A stretch of 17,889 bases of DNA from Defluviitaleaceae bacterium (GTDB lineage Bacteria > Bacillota > Clostridia > Lachnospirales > WRAX01): positions 1 to 17,889 of the forward strand of contig WRBU01000002.1 of NCBI GenBank assembly GCA_009784355.1, given 5' to 3'. The notes beneath the pieces are model-generated. The model was not told the origin of the DNA and did not search any database. It saw nothing but the letters and a program-made list of their open reading frames with translations. Each line of letters begins with the position of its first letter. Within the stretch, counting starts at the first letter, position 1. This document shows, in pieces, positions 1 through 6,937 of the stretch. The translations under genes and the position numbers were made by a program.

Positions 1-129
1 CTATAATGTCCAGCCTGCTATTGGGCTGGCGGCTTGCTGGTTAATTGCATCTTGTGCGGCGTTGCGGTCTGCGTTAAAATTCGCATTGCTGTTTATCATT
101 TCTTTTACCTTCACAATAATTTTTTTCAT
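1..129 (-). CDS. 42-residue small protein coupled to the XRE regulator
   Basis: The reverse strand carries an ATG at 129-127 and a TAG stop at 3-1, giving 42 residues. It starts MKKIIVKVKEMI and continues with an Asn/Ala/Gln-rich segment ending in AGWTL. A GGAGG at 141-137 lies 7-8 bases upstream of the ATG and inside the last codons of the XRE gene, whose stop (133-131) is one base before the ATG. The two genes must be co-transcribed and translation is probably coupled. There is no membrane segment; the first 12 residues look like a short basic amphipathic helix. I recognise no family. The perfect ribosome binding site and tight linkage favour a real gene that could act with or on the regulator, which is inference only. 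Confidence 0.65.
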   Translation of the reverse strand: MKKIIVKVKEMINSNANFNADRNAAQDAINQQAASPIAGWTL

Positions 130-130
130 A

Positions 131-877
131 TTAAATTCCTCCTGTAATCTTTTTAATTTGATTTTTGTCAAAAAATGGTATAAAATTTTCTATAATTTCT
201 ATTTCATCTGGGTTAGTTAGGGCGGCAAAATGCTCTGCCATAATATCTCTATGCTTGCGGTTAAAGGCGGGCATGATGTCTTCTATTGTATCAAACCTGC
301 CTTCACCAAGCAGTTTTTGCAATGCAGCCGTTTTCATATCGTTTGAAAGATGTGTGATAATGCCTTCTAGCAAGTCGTAATCCCTGCGGTGCAATATATG
401 CTCAATAACCACCGCCTTATGGACGTTTGAAGCATAAGGCAACAATTCGTCCAGCACCATTCCATAGTCGTCTATACTCAAAATTATTTTTATAAGCTCG
501 GATTTTTGCGTGTTGTTAAGATACACGAAAAAATCAAGGCTAATATCAAGGTCTTGCATTTGTTTTAGCTTTCCCATTTGGGTTAGCACTTTGTCAAAGA
601 GCTTGTTATCTATCAAGCTGTTAAAATCTATTTCTCCTTCGATATTAGCATCTTCTGCTTTTCCTGCTGATAATATCTCGTCAATGCTTACTTGCAGTAT
701 CCGTGATAAATCTGGCAAAAATGCAACATCGGGCATATTTTCGCCTCTCTCCCATTTGCTAACAGCTTGGGCGGATATGCCAAGGGCTTCTGCTACATGC
801 CCCTGTGTAAATCCCAATTCTTTTCTTGATGTTTTTAAGAAATTACCAACACCTCCAATGTCCACAACGTTTCGCAC
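131..877 (-). CDS. XRE-family regulator with C-terminal helical repeats
   Basis: A DNA-binding transcription regulator. Residues 10-66 form a typical XRE/Cro-cI helix-turn-helix, with TQGHVAEALGISAQAVSKWERG holding the recognition helix and the conserved W-E-x-G end. From about residue 134 to the end the protein is all helical and repetitive. Four units of roughly 28 residues (134-162, 163-190, 191-218, 219-246) share a D-Y/F-x-x-L/I-E/D-x-I-I/L-P pattern followed by a second helix, like a small HEAT-type solenoid. This half probably senses a protein or peptide. The GTG at 877 abuts a G-run (876-882 complement). The in-frame GTG at 865, about 11 bases from that G-run, is an equally good start and would remove four residues. 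The gene has its own promoter at 913-941 and is followed by the coupled small gene at 1-129. The target is unknown; autoregulation is likely but not shown. Confidence 0.88.
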   Translation of the reverse strand: MRNVVDIGGVGNFLKTSRKELGFTQGHVAEALGISAQAVSKWERGENMPDVAFLPDLSRILQVSIDEILSAGKAEDANIEGEIDFNSLIDNKLFDKVLTQMGKLKQMQDLDISLDFFVYLNNTQKSELIKIILSIDDYGMVLDELLPYASNVHKAVVIEHILHRRDYDLLEGIITHLSNDMKTAALQKLLGEGRFDTIEDIMPAFNRKHRDIMAEHFAALTNPDEIEIIENFIPFFDKNQIKKITGGI

Positions 878-912
878 CCCCCTTTGTTTGATGTTTTCCG
901 CTTTCTATTAAT

Positions 913-941
913 ATAATACCACCCCATGCCGAGCTTTGCAA
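913..941 (-). promoter_or_regulatory. Promoter of the XRE regulator
   Basis: On the reverse strand TTGCAA (941-936), a 17-base spacer and TATTAT (918-913) form a sigma-A-like promoter about 35 bases upstream of the XRE start. It is one of three promoters in the window with TTGCAA as the -35 element. Confidence 0.6.
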
Positions 942-952
942 TAAACCAAAGG

Positions 953-981
953 TTGATTTTTTGGTTTAGTTTTGTTATACT
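953..981 (+). promoter_or_regulatory. Promoter of the DUF5711-like gene, start codon at +1
   Basis: TTGATT (953-958), a 17-base spacer and TATACT (976-981). A start site 6-8 bases beyond the -10 would fall at or next to the ATG at 988. There is no purine-rich ribosome binding site between, so the transcript looks leaderless. Confidence 0.6.
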
Positions 982-987
982 AGTTAT

Positions 988-2094
988 ATGGAAAAATATG
1001 GGATTACAAAATACCGATTAAATAAAAAAAGGGTCGCCTTGTGTTTGCTTTGTTTTGCGGCTGTAATGCTTTTGTTATGGGAAGTGTTTGGCGCAGGGCT
1101 TTTATTGTGGCGCACTCAAATAGAATTTGTTCCGACTTTGGAAGCAAAAACTGAGCAGATAAATTCAACACATATTACAAGCCATGGAGTTTTTTTGATA
1201 AACGACTCTGTAATTAGTTTTTATAACAGCCGCGGCGAAAGGGTTTTTACGCACAAACACGGTCTTATCAACCCAAGAACGTTTACTAGCCAAAATGGTG
1301 ATTTTGTGGCAGTGGCATCAGTTGGAGGCAATATTGTCAACCTATACAGTGTTGCGGGTTTTATCTTTACTTCAATAACTCCATACCCCATTTCCAATTT
1401 AGCCGTCAATAATTATGGGGTAATTGCTGTAATTCTCCGCAATAATGATAGCAGTCATGTCGCATTGTATAACCTTTCGGGATATAGCGAGCAACTTATT
1501 AGCCTTGACACAAGCCGCTCGGTGCCAATGGCAATACGCTTTTCATCATGCGGAAAAAATTTAGCAATCGCTCTTACGGAAGTAAACATGGCGGGCGTAC
1601 TATCACGTGTAAAGTTGGTTTCAACCGCCTACGGTAATATTTTAGCAAAATCTAACGATATTGAAAGGCAAATTATTGGTCAACTACATTATATGGAAGG
1701 TAATATTTTAGTGGCTGTGTCTGATGCTCAAATTTTTGGTATAGATGCCCCATCGGGCTACGTGGTTTGGGCAATGCCCCTTGCCAATCGTGTTTCCGCT
1801 TCATATTTTGACGAGAACCTTTTTGCAATCATCCACAACAATGTTGAAGTGTACAATGCAGACGGGATAAAAGTTTTTTCTGTCGAAAAAGACAAGCCCT
1901 CGCATGTATTCATTAGTAACGGACATATAATTGTTGTAGACAGCGAGGGAATTTTTGGGTATAATGTAAATGGTGACATTTTGTGGCGGTTGTCTCCAAA
2001 TGCCGATAGCATTGTATCCATCGGCTTTTTGAACAATTTGCAGCAACTTGTCATTATACAGCAAGGCGGAATACGTTTTTTTGAAAGGAGATAA
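988..2094 (+). CDS. DUF5711-like membrane-anchored beta-propeller protein
   Basis: A 368-residue protein with a short basic cytoplasmic start (residues 1-15), one membrane helix at about 17-42, and then an extracytoplasmic domain of repeated beta-strand blades. The blades read as hydrophobic strand, turn, G-x-x-V/I-x-x-Y/F, and look like WD40/PQQ quinoprotein-type propellers. The layout and the CvpA partner directly downstream match the DUF5711 family of Clostridia; the function of that family is not established. The ATG at 988 has no visible ribosome binding site and lies about 6 bases after the -10 hexamer, suggesting leaderless translation. The TAA stop (2092-2094) is five bases before the cvpA-like TTG, whose ribosome binding site lies in this gene's last codons, so the two form an operon. 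Family assignment is from overall pattern memory; the beta-propeller fold is inferred. Confidence 0.78.
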   Translation: MEKYGITKYRLNKKRVALCLLCFAAVMLLLWEVFGAGLLLWRTQIEFVPTLEAKTEQINSTHITSHGVFLINDSVISFYNSRGERVFTHKHGLINPRTFTSQNGDFVAVASVGGNIVNLYSVAGFIFTSITPYPISNLAVNNYGVIAVILRNNDSSHVALYNLSGYSEQLISLDTSRSVPMAIRFSSCGKNLAIALTEVNMAGVLSRVKLVSTAYGNILAKSNDIERQIIGQLHYMEGNILVAVSDAQIFGIDAPSGYVVWAMPLANRVSASYFDENLFAIIHNNVEVYNADGIKVFSVEKDKPSHVFISNGHIIVVDSEGIFGYNVNGDILWRLSPNADSIVSIGFLNNLQQLVIIQQGGIRFFERR

Positions 2095-2098
2095 TTTT

Positions 2099-2794
2099 TT
2101 GAACTGGCTTGACATTTTAGTAATTTTAATAATGGCTGCCTGTATTTTGGGCGGAATGTGGCGTGGTTTCATACGCGCCATACTTGGCTTTACCAGCTTC
2201 ATTATCGCCATTTTTCTAACAAACTTACTCTATCCTTCGCTTGGGCGTTTTTTGCGTGGCATTGACGGTCTTTACGCATCCATGTCTACGTCAATTTCCC
2301 GTATGTTAAATTTGGAGGGACGTTTTGAGCAAGGCATACATGGTACATATACTCAATTTATAGAAAATTTGCCTTTGCCTGCCGCCGTCCGTGACACTTT
2401 ATTGCAAAATTATTCCGACCAAACTGTTGCAGAATCCCTTAACGCAACAGGTGTGGTTGACTATATATCAGGTTTTTTAGCTGGTCTTGCCATTAATATA
2501 ATTGCGATTGTTGTCGTGTTTGTGCTGGTTTTAATAGGGCTGGCGGTTTTGTCCCGCTCTCTTAACCTTGTGGCGAAGCTGCCTGTTATACGAACATTAA
2601 ATAAACTGCTTGGAGCAGCCGTCGGTGCTGTTTTTGGACTTTTGCTCACTTGGCTTGTGCTTGGCATTGTGGTGGTGTATTTTTCTGCAAATTCTGCGAC
2701 AGACATGCAGGCTTTGCTCGAAGCATCTGTTATAGCAAGACCTATAAACGAAGCAAATTTCATGTTACATTTTATACTGCGCTTATTCCCTTAA
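2099..2794 (+). CDS. CvpA family integral membrane protein
   Basis: A 231-residue protein. The start chosen is TTG 2099-2101: it has AAGGAG at 2085-2090, nine bases upstream, and gives the typical CvpA opening NWLDILVILIM. A longer frame from 2048 would overlap the upstream gene by 47 bases and has no ribosome binding site. Membrane helices lie at about residues 4-22, 27-46, 127-155 and 175-200, with a soluble, mostly helical segment between helices 2 and 3. The first helical pair with G-x-W-R-G-F-I-R is the CvpA signature. CvpA proteins are inner-membrane proteins linked in enterobacteria to colicin V export and envelope stress tolerance; the role in Firmicutes is not defined. It is the last gene of the operon with the DUF5711-like gene and is followed by a hairpin at 2822-2848. 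Confidence 0.85.
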   Translation: MNWLDILVILIMAACILGGMWRGFIRAILGFTSFIIAIFLTNLLYPSLGRFLRGIDGLYASMSTSISRMLNLEGRFEQGIHGTYTQFIENLPLPAAVRDTLLQNYSDQTVAESLNATGVVDYISGFLAGLAINIIAIVVVFVLVLIGLAVLSRSLNLVAKLPVIRTLNKLLGAAVGAVFGLLLTWLVLGIVVVYFSANSATDMQALLEASVIARPINEANFMLHFILRLFP

Positions 2795-2821
2795 GTAAAC
2801 GCAGATTTACTCCGCAAAGCA

Positions 2822-2848
2822 AAACCCACGGTCAAAAGCCGTGGGTTT
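2822..2848. terminator. Hairpin terminator between convergent genes
   Basis: A perfect 10-bp stem, AAACCCACGG (2822-2831) with CCGTGGGTTT (2839-2848), and a 7-base loop. The T-run is short on both strands (TTT on plus; TTTT then GCTTT on minus). It lies between the plus-strand cvpA-like gene and the minus-strand small gene, so it probably serves both. Confidence 0.65.
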
Positions 2849-2854
2849 GAATAA

Positions 2855-2965
2855 TTACTTGCCGCTATTGTTGCCGGTTTTGTTACCACCAGTGTTGTTG
2901 TGGTCTTGGCTGTGGTCTTGTTGACCGCCTTGGTTGCCGCTTTTATTGTTATTTTTATTATCCAC
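2855..2965 (-). CDS. 36-residue Asn/Gly/Gln-rich small protein
   Basis: The reverse strand reads GTG at 2965-2963 to TAA at 2857-2855, 36 residues. AGGGAGG at 2980-2974 lies eight bases before the GTG, an excellent ribosome binding site. The product is low complexity, made almost only of N, G, Q, K, D, H, S and T, with no hydrophobic residue after the start methionine; it opens MDNKNNNKSGNQGG and has two QDH segments. Such tiny disordered hydrophilic proteins are common in Clostridia and some resemble minor spore proteins in composition, but no family is recognised here. Histidines with Asp could bind metal weakly, which is speculation. The gene faces cvpA across a terminator and is divergent from mnmA. 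Confidence 0.62.
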   Translation of the reverse strand: MDNKNNNKSGNQGGQQDHSQDHNNTGGNKTGNNSGK

Positions 2966-3074
2966 CTCGCAAACCTCCCTTCGGTTTGGTAATTCTTGCA
3001 ATAGTATTATTTTCAAACATTAGCAAAATTATACACAAGTTTTTTAGCTATAATTTCACTTCGGGGGCATTTCA

Positions 3075-4151
3075 ATGAAAAAAAAGGTTGTAATGGCAAT
3101 GAGCGGCGGCGTGGACTCCTCTGTTGCCGCATATTTACTCATAGAGCAAGGCTATGAAGTCATTGGTATAACAATGTCTGTTTGGCAAAGCGAAACTGCA
3201 GAAGAAATTGCAGCACGTAGTGGATGCTGTGGAATGACTGCTGTTGAGGATGCCCGATACGTTTGCTCACAGTTAAACATCCCCCATTATGTGCTTAATT
3301 TTCGGGATATTTTTCGCCAAAAAGTCATTGACGGATTTGTGTCAGAATATCTTGCAGGGCGTACGCCAAATCCTTGTATTGCCTGTAATCGTTACGTAAA
3401 ATGGGAATACCTTTTCGCTAAAGCAAAGGTTTTGGGGGCGGATTTTGTTGCCACTGGGCATTATGCCACCATTGCACAGCACCCCGACACAAAACGACTT
3501 ACCATACAAGCGTCAGAATCCGCAAAAGACCAAAGCTACGCTCTATATAATCTTTCGCAAGAAGCTCTTGCGAAAACGCTTTTTCCTATCGCCGATATGC
3601 CAAAAGATGATGTGAGGAAAATTGCTTACGACAAAATTGGGCTGCGTGTGGCGCACAAGCCCGACAGTCAAGAGATTTGCTTTGTGCCATACCGTAATCA
3701 CGCCTCTTTTTTGGAAGAATATCTCGGACAGCCCTTGCCCATGGGCAGCTTTGTGGATGAAAGCGGCAAAATTCTTGGACAACACAGCGGCATTGGACGC
3801 TATACCATTGGTCAGCGCAAGGGGTTGGGCGGCTTTGGCGTGCCTATGTTTGTTAAGGCAATTAATGCACAAAGTTGCGAGGTGGTTCTGACCTCGGACG
3901 AAAATGCCTTGTTTTTTGATGAAATGACCATTTGCGACCTAAATTTTATGTCTCACAAAAATATTGATGACGGCATGGAGGTTTTTGGAAAAATACGTTA
4001 TGCCCACAAAGCCGCCCCTTGCACAATTTCTCTTCAAGACAAACAAATTATTGCAAAATTTAAACAGCCCCAACGTGCGATAACGCCGGGGCAGTCTGCT
4101 GTTTTTTATGATGCTCAAAACCGCATTGTTTGCGGCGGGATTATTCAATAA
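3075..4151 (+). CDS. mnmA: tRNA-specific 2-thiouridylase MnmA
   Basis: MnmA thiolates C2 of the wobble uridine 34 in the tRNAs for Lys, Glu and Gln, using ATP to adenylate the base and sulfur relayed from a cysteine desulfurase. The 358-residue length fits the family. The ATP-binding PP-loop SGGVDSS is at residues 10-16. The catalytic pair is Cys101 in PNPCIACN and Cys202 in DSQEICFVP, the usual positions. The conserved GHYA (128-131) and the K-x-Q-S-Y tRNA-contact motif (about 151-155) are present, followed by the central and C-terminal beta-barrel domains with IGQRKGLG. The ATG at 3075 follows GGGGG at 3062-3066 by eight bases. A TATAAT at 3049-3054 is a possible -10, but I see no convincing -35. 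No iscS/nifS-type partner is adjacent. It converges with the next gene, nine bases away. Confidence 0.97.
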   Translation: MKKKVVMAMSGGVDSSVAAYLLIEQGYEVIGITMSVWQSETAEEIAARSGCCGMTAVEDARYVCSQLNIPHYVLNFRDIFRQKVIDGFVSEYLAGRTPNPCIACNRYVKWEYLFAKAKVLGADFVATGHYATIAQHPDTKRLTIQASESAKDQSYALYNLSQEALAKTLFPIADMPKDDVRKIAYDKIGLRVAHKPDSQEICFVPYRNHASFLEEYLGQPLPMGSFVDESGKILGQHSGIGRYTIGQRKGLGGFGVPMFVKAINAQSCEVVLTSDENALFFDEMTICDLNFMSHKNIDDGMEVFGKIRYAHKAAPCTISLQDKQIIAKFKQPQRAITPGQSAVFYDAQNRIVCGGIIQ

Positions 4152-4160
4152 AAATTTTTG

Positions 4161-5348
4161 CTAATTTATAACCAAAGGTGCGTTAGAGGTGGATAATTCC
4201 ATATCCACTTTTTTTAATGCACTGTTATAATTCGCTGATTTTGCTTCCACAAATGATTTTTCGTTGCGGGCGTAGTCCATGCTAACCAACCCCAATTTAA
4301 CCGCATCCAAAGCCGCATGAGCTTTTATATTGTAGCCTATGGTGGTATATGTCGGCAACACAAGGTGTAGTTTTCCATTGCCCGTTTCAATATTCCATGT
4401 GTAGTTGTCGTGGGCATTAAGCGTTGCAACCTGCATGTCTATTGCACCATTGAAAGTATTCGCCTTTAAGATTCCGATGTCAACTTTACTAATAGACATT
4501 GCTCCGTTGAAATTTTCAACAGTAGCATTTTTTGCAACAACATCTTTAAGGGCAAGATGCCCGTTATTAGACTCTACTGTCAAATTTTCTGTATTAACCC
4601 CCACTACCTCAGTCTGTCCATTCATATTCTCAATAAAAACATGCGTGGCATCCACCGTCGCAAGACTCAAATCGCCATTAATGGTTGTAATTTTTATATT
4701 ATTAAACATAGTTTCCGGCACAAAAGCATCAATGCAAACACGGTCAAAATCATTCTCGTCAAAAGACAAATAATATTTGTTGCCCAATGTGGTAAGTGCG
4801 GCCTTTGCTCCCGCCCGTTTTGCAATAGTAAAAATTTTTGCAGAAATTTTATCGCCATTGTAGCCCTTTACAAGGACTTGTCCGTTTAGCCCCGATAAAT
4901 TAAGCTCTGCGCCGCCTTCTGTAACCTTTATTTCTATAACCTCTTCCACGCCGCCCGTTTTTGCGGCTGGCTTTGGAGAAGGGGCGGCAGTTTGGCTGCC
5001 TATGCTGCTGGTAGGCGGCTCGTAGGAGCTGGACTTTGACCCATGAGATGATAGGCTTTTAGAAATGCTCTCTGCCGCAGATGCCGTCTTGCTCACCACA
5101 ACCTCGGCCGCTTTTTTAATTTTTGGCTCTACACTTTTTGCAAATTCGCTGAATTTTTTACCCATACCATCTACAGCAGAAGTTGGGGCAGTAGGCGAAT
5201 TTGACCTTGGGGCATCTGTTGTAACCCTTGGTGCGGGAATGGACGGCGGTGTTACCCCTTCCGTTTGTGCTAAAAGTCTTGCTGCCTCTTCTGCATTTAT
5301 TTTGCCGTCTTGCAGCATTTTCAATATCATCATTTTTTCAGACTGCAT
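4161..5348 (-). CDS. DUF4097 beta-strand repeat protein with SHOCT-like N-terminus
   Basis: A 395-residue protein in three parts. Residues 1-30 (MMILKMLQDGKINAEEAARLL) form the short two-helix SHOCT/YvlB-type module that often heads these proteins. Residues 31-135 are a Pro/Ser/Ala-rich linker holding an amphipathic stretch, KFSEFAKSVEPKIKKAAEVV. Residues about 138-395 are the DUF4097 (putative adhesin) right-handed beta repeat, with recurring N-G-x-I/L-x-x and N-F-N-G-A-I/M units. Bacillus YvlB has the same plan; members are often tied to envelope-stress regulators, though the function is unsettled. There is no signal peptide or membrane helix, so the protein is probably cytoplasmic or peripheral. 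GGAGGG lies eight bases before the ATG at 5348, and a TATAAT at 5381-5376 on the minus strand is a likely -10. The gene is divergent from the FliL-like gene. Confidence 0.85.
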   Translation of the reverse strand: MQSEKMMILKMLQDGKINAEEAARLLAQTEGVTPPSIPAPRVTTDAPRSNSPTAPTSAVDGMGKKFSEFAKSVEPKIKKAAEVVVSKTASAAESISKSLSSHGSKSSSYEPPTSSIGSQTAAPSPKPAAKTGGVEEVIEIKVTEGGAELNLSGLNGQVLVKGYNGDKISAKIFTIAKRAGAKAALTTLGNKYYLSFDENDFDRVCIDAFVPETMFNNIKITTINGDLSLATVDATHVFIENMNGQTEVVGVNTENLTVESNNGHLALKDVVAKNATVENFNGAMSISKVDIGILKANTFNGAIDMQVATLNAHDNYTWNIETGNGKLHLVLPTYTTIGYNIKAHAALDAVKLGLVSMDYARNEKSFVEAKSANYNSALKKVDMELSTSNAPLVIN

Positions 5349-5436
5349 ATTTTGCCCTCCACAAAATCTATTTTTATTATATACGCATTTTCACAACATA
5401 AGTTTATAACATTTTTGCAAAAAAAGCAAGAATGGT

Positions 5437-5465
5437 TTGCAAAGTTTGCGCATTTGTGATACAAT
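5437..5465 (+). promoter_or_regulatory. Promoter of the FliL-like gene
   Basis: TTGCAA (5437-5442), a 17-base spacer and TACAAT (5460-5465), about 34 bases upstream of the ATG at 5499. The -35 matches those of the XRE and methyltransferase promoters. Confidence 0.6.
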
Positions 5466-5498
5466 ACTATAAAATGGTGATTTTTTGGAGGGAATGGC

Positions 5499-5975
5499 AT
5501 GGCTGGTACAACAAAAAAACAAAATAGGCGAAATGCGATTTTGGTAACTATTCCTTTACTGGTTTTATTGGCAGTGGGCATTTTCATGGTTTCACGCTTT
5601 GTTAATTCACAGCCAGAAAGCCGCATGGTGCAAATACCCGCCATACACACGTATTTATCAGGCTCAGACGGAAGCCGCACAATTTTTGGGGCGCGTGTGG
5701 TGCTTGAAGTAGATAGCAACACAGGTAATATAAACACCCAACAAATGTATAACGAAATAAGGGCGGCGATAAACTCGTTAAGCATGGATGACGTTTCTGG
5801 CTTTGACGGCACAAATATCATGCGGGAAGCGGTGCGGGACCACATTTCCTACCACTTTGCCGAAGGTGAGCTCATTAGTATTTTATTTACAGACATTGTA
5901 AGCGACATACCTATGCAAAGGGACGAGCCGCAGCGCACCAATATAATTTTTGACGCTATTTTTGCACCAAGGTAA
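5499..5975 (+). CDS. Single-pass membrane protein, FliL-like
   Basis: A 158-residue protein with a basic start (KKQNRRN), one membrane helix at about residues 13-33 and an extracytoplasmic domain. The layout resembles FliL, the flagellar stator-associated protein: helix, a strand segment (ARVVLEVDS), a helix with a conserved run leading into M-R-E-A-V-R-D-H-I, then a terminal strand reading ILFTDIVSD, close to the FliL ending with F-T-D/E-x-V. This is pattern resemblance, not a firm family call, and there are no flagellar genes beside it. The PilZ protein at 8335-8991 is the only other motility-type hint. GGAGGG at 5487-5492 precedes the ATG at 5499 by six bases. The gene has its own promoter and is followed by the convergent restriction gene. 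Confidence 0.55.
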   Translation: MAGTTKKQNRRNAILVTIPLLVLLAVGIFMVSRFVNSQPESRMVQIPAIHTYLSGSDGSRTIFGARVVLEVDSNTGNINTQQMYNEIRAAINSLSMDDVSGFDGTNIMREAVRDHISYHFAEGELISILFTDIVSDIPMQRDEPQRTNIIFDAIFAPR

Positions 5976-6002
5976 TGCAAGCGCATAAGTCATGTATTAG
6001 AT

Positions 6003-6818
6003 TTAATAGCATTCCTCTATTAAATCTTCCCAAAAAGCATTATTAGCCCTCCATATAGAATATGGTCTTGAATTTCCCTCATACATTCCACTATCCAAAA
6101 ACACAACCCCTTTTTCAACCAAATCAATCCAAGCGGAATAATTCATAGGCTTGCCAAAACAAATTGTTGTGTAAACACCTTGGGTATTTGTTTTGCAAGT
6201 AAACCAGCCTTGGTCATTGAATTTCTGCTCAAGTTTTTGGCTTAGGGTAGTGCTTCTTTTTGTAACTGGAAATCCTTTGGGGAAGCTGCGCCCAAACCAT
6301 TTTGCTAATGTTACATTATCCATATGTAGCTGATGGGGTACTTTTTGAAACCTATCTTCACGCTTGTCCTTGCTAAATGAATAATAGATGATGACATCCT
6401 CGTTATCGTCTAATAGCATTGTTTGACCGAAATCATTGTACTTGTTCATTTTAGGAAATGGACTTCCAGACCACGAGTATCTCGACTTTTCTTCGTTATA
6501 CTTGCCAAACATCCTTAAAAAAGAATCTTGTTTCTCTTTGATATTTTTCCCTCCAAATAAATCCGAATATTTTGAGTTTTTATAAATATAGACATTAGCA
6601 GCCCAATCCCCAAAAGAAGTCTTTGAGCTGGTTTCATTCTTCAATTCATAGCCGTAAAGGTCTGCTTCGTTGTTTGCATTTGCCTTGATGTTGAATTGCT
6701 TTTCCAGCCAATGACCTCTTTTGCCATCATGATTTTGATTTATGCCCTCATAAGACACGGACTTGCCTTTTACATTTTCATTAAATAGTTCGATAATCTT
6801 CTGTTTGGCTTCGTTCAT
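6003..6818 (-). CDS. Type II restriction endonuclease, ScrFI/LlaMI-like
   Basis: A 271-residue DNA-cleaving enzyme, encoded divergently from a C5 methyltransferase. A PD-(D/E)xK-type core is visible: Glu/His-rich GHWLEKQF (35-42), then Asp53 in EADLYGYELKN with Glu58-x-Lys60 as the likely catalytic residues, then an FGDW element (69-72). The order G-x-x-L-E, D-L-x-G-x-E-L-K is typical of sequence-specific type II enzymes that recognise short palindromes. From memory the sequence pattern and size, together with the partner, best match the ScrFI/LlaMI group that cuts CCNGG; the site is inference. GAGGTGG stands four bases before the ATG at 6818. No clear minus-strand promoter was found; the intergenic inverted repeat could control both genes. 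The module is more A+T-rich than its neighbours, consistent with transfer. Confidence 0.8.
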   Translation of the reverse strand: MNEAKQKIIELFNENVKGKSVSYEGINQNHDGKRGHWLEKQFNIKANANNEADLYGYELKNETSSKTSFGDWAANVYIYKNSKYSDLFGGKNIKEKQDSFLRMFGKYNEEKSRYSWSGSPFPKMNKYNDFGQTMLLDDNEDVIIYYSFSKDKREDRFQKVPHQLHMDNVTLAKWFGRSFPKGFPVTKRSTTLSQKLEQKFNDQGWFTCKTNTQGVYTTICFGKPMNYSAWIDLVEKGVVFLDSGMYEGNSRPYSIWRANNAFWEDLIEECY

Positions 6819-6848
6819 AATCCACCTCTTTTAAAGTTTTATTTTTGC

Positions 6849-6877
6849 TTGCAAAATATTCCTTCTCGTGGTATAAT
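6849..6877 (+). promoter_or_regulatory. Promoter of the methyltransferase gene
   Basis: TTGCAA (6849-6854), a 17-base spacer and TATAAT (6872-6877). The expected transcript start near 6884 lies just before the inverted repeat at 6890-6904. Confidence 0.65.
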
Positions 6878-6889
6878 TGTGTCATATAG

Positions 6890-6904
6890 AGGACATAAAG
6901 TCCT
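6890..6904. promoter_or_regulatory. 15-bp inverted repeat, probable operator of the methyltransferase
   Basis: AGGAC (6890-6894), five bases, GTCCT (6900-6904): a perfect 5-bp dyad just downstream of the expected transcription start of the methyltransferase gene. C5 methyltransferases of the SsoII/Ecl18kI/ScrFI type use their N-terminal helix-turn-helix to bind an inverted repeat in the R-M intergenic region, and the GGAC/GTCC arms resemble the SsoII-type site as I recall it. The methyltransferase here has such a domain. Autorepression is therefore predicted, not shown. Confidence 0.6.
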
Positions 6905-6937
6905 TTTATAGCCACAAATATAAATAGGAGGCCCTTT

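Noticed and set aside
2048..2098. A longer CvpA-like protein starting at ATG 2048
   Set aside because: It overlaps the upstream gene and has no ribosome binding site; TTG 2099 has AAGGAG and gives the family-typical first residues.
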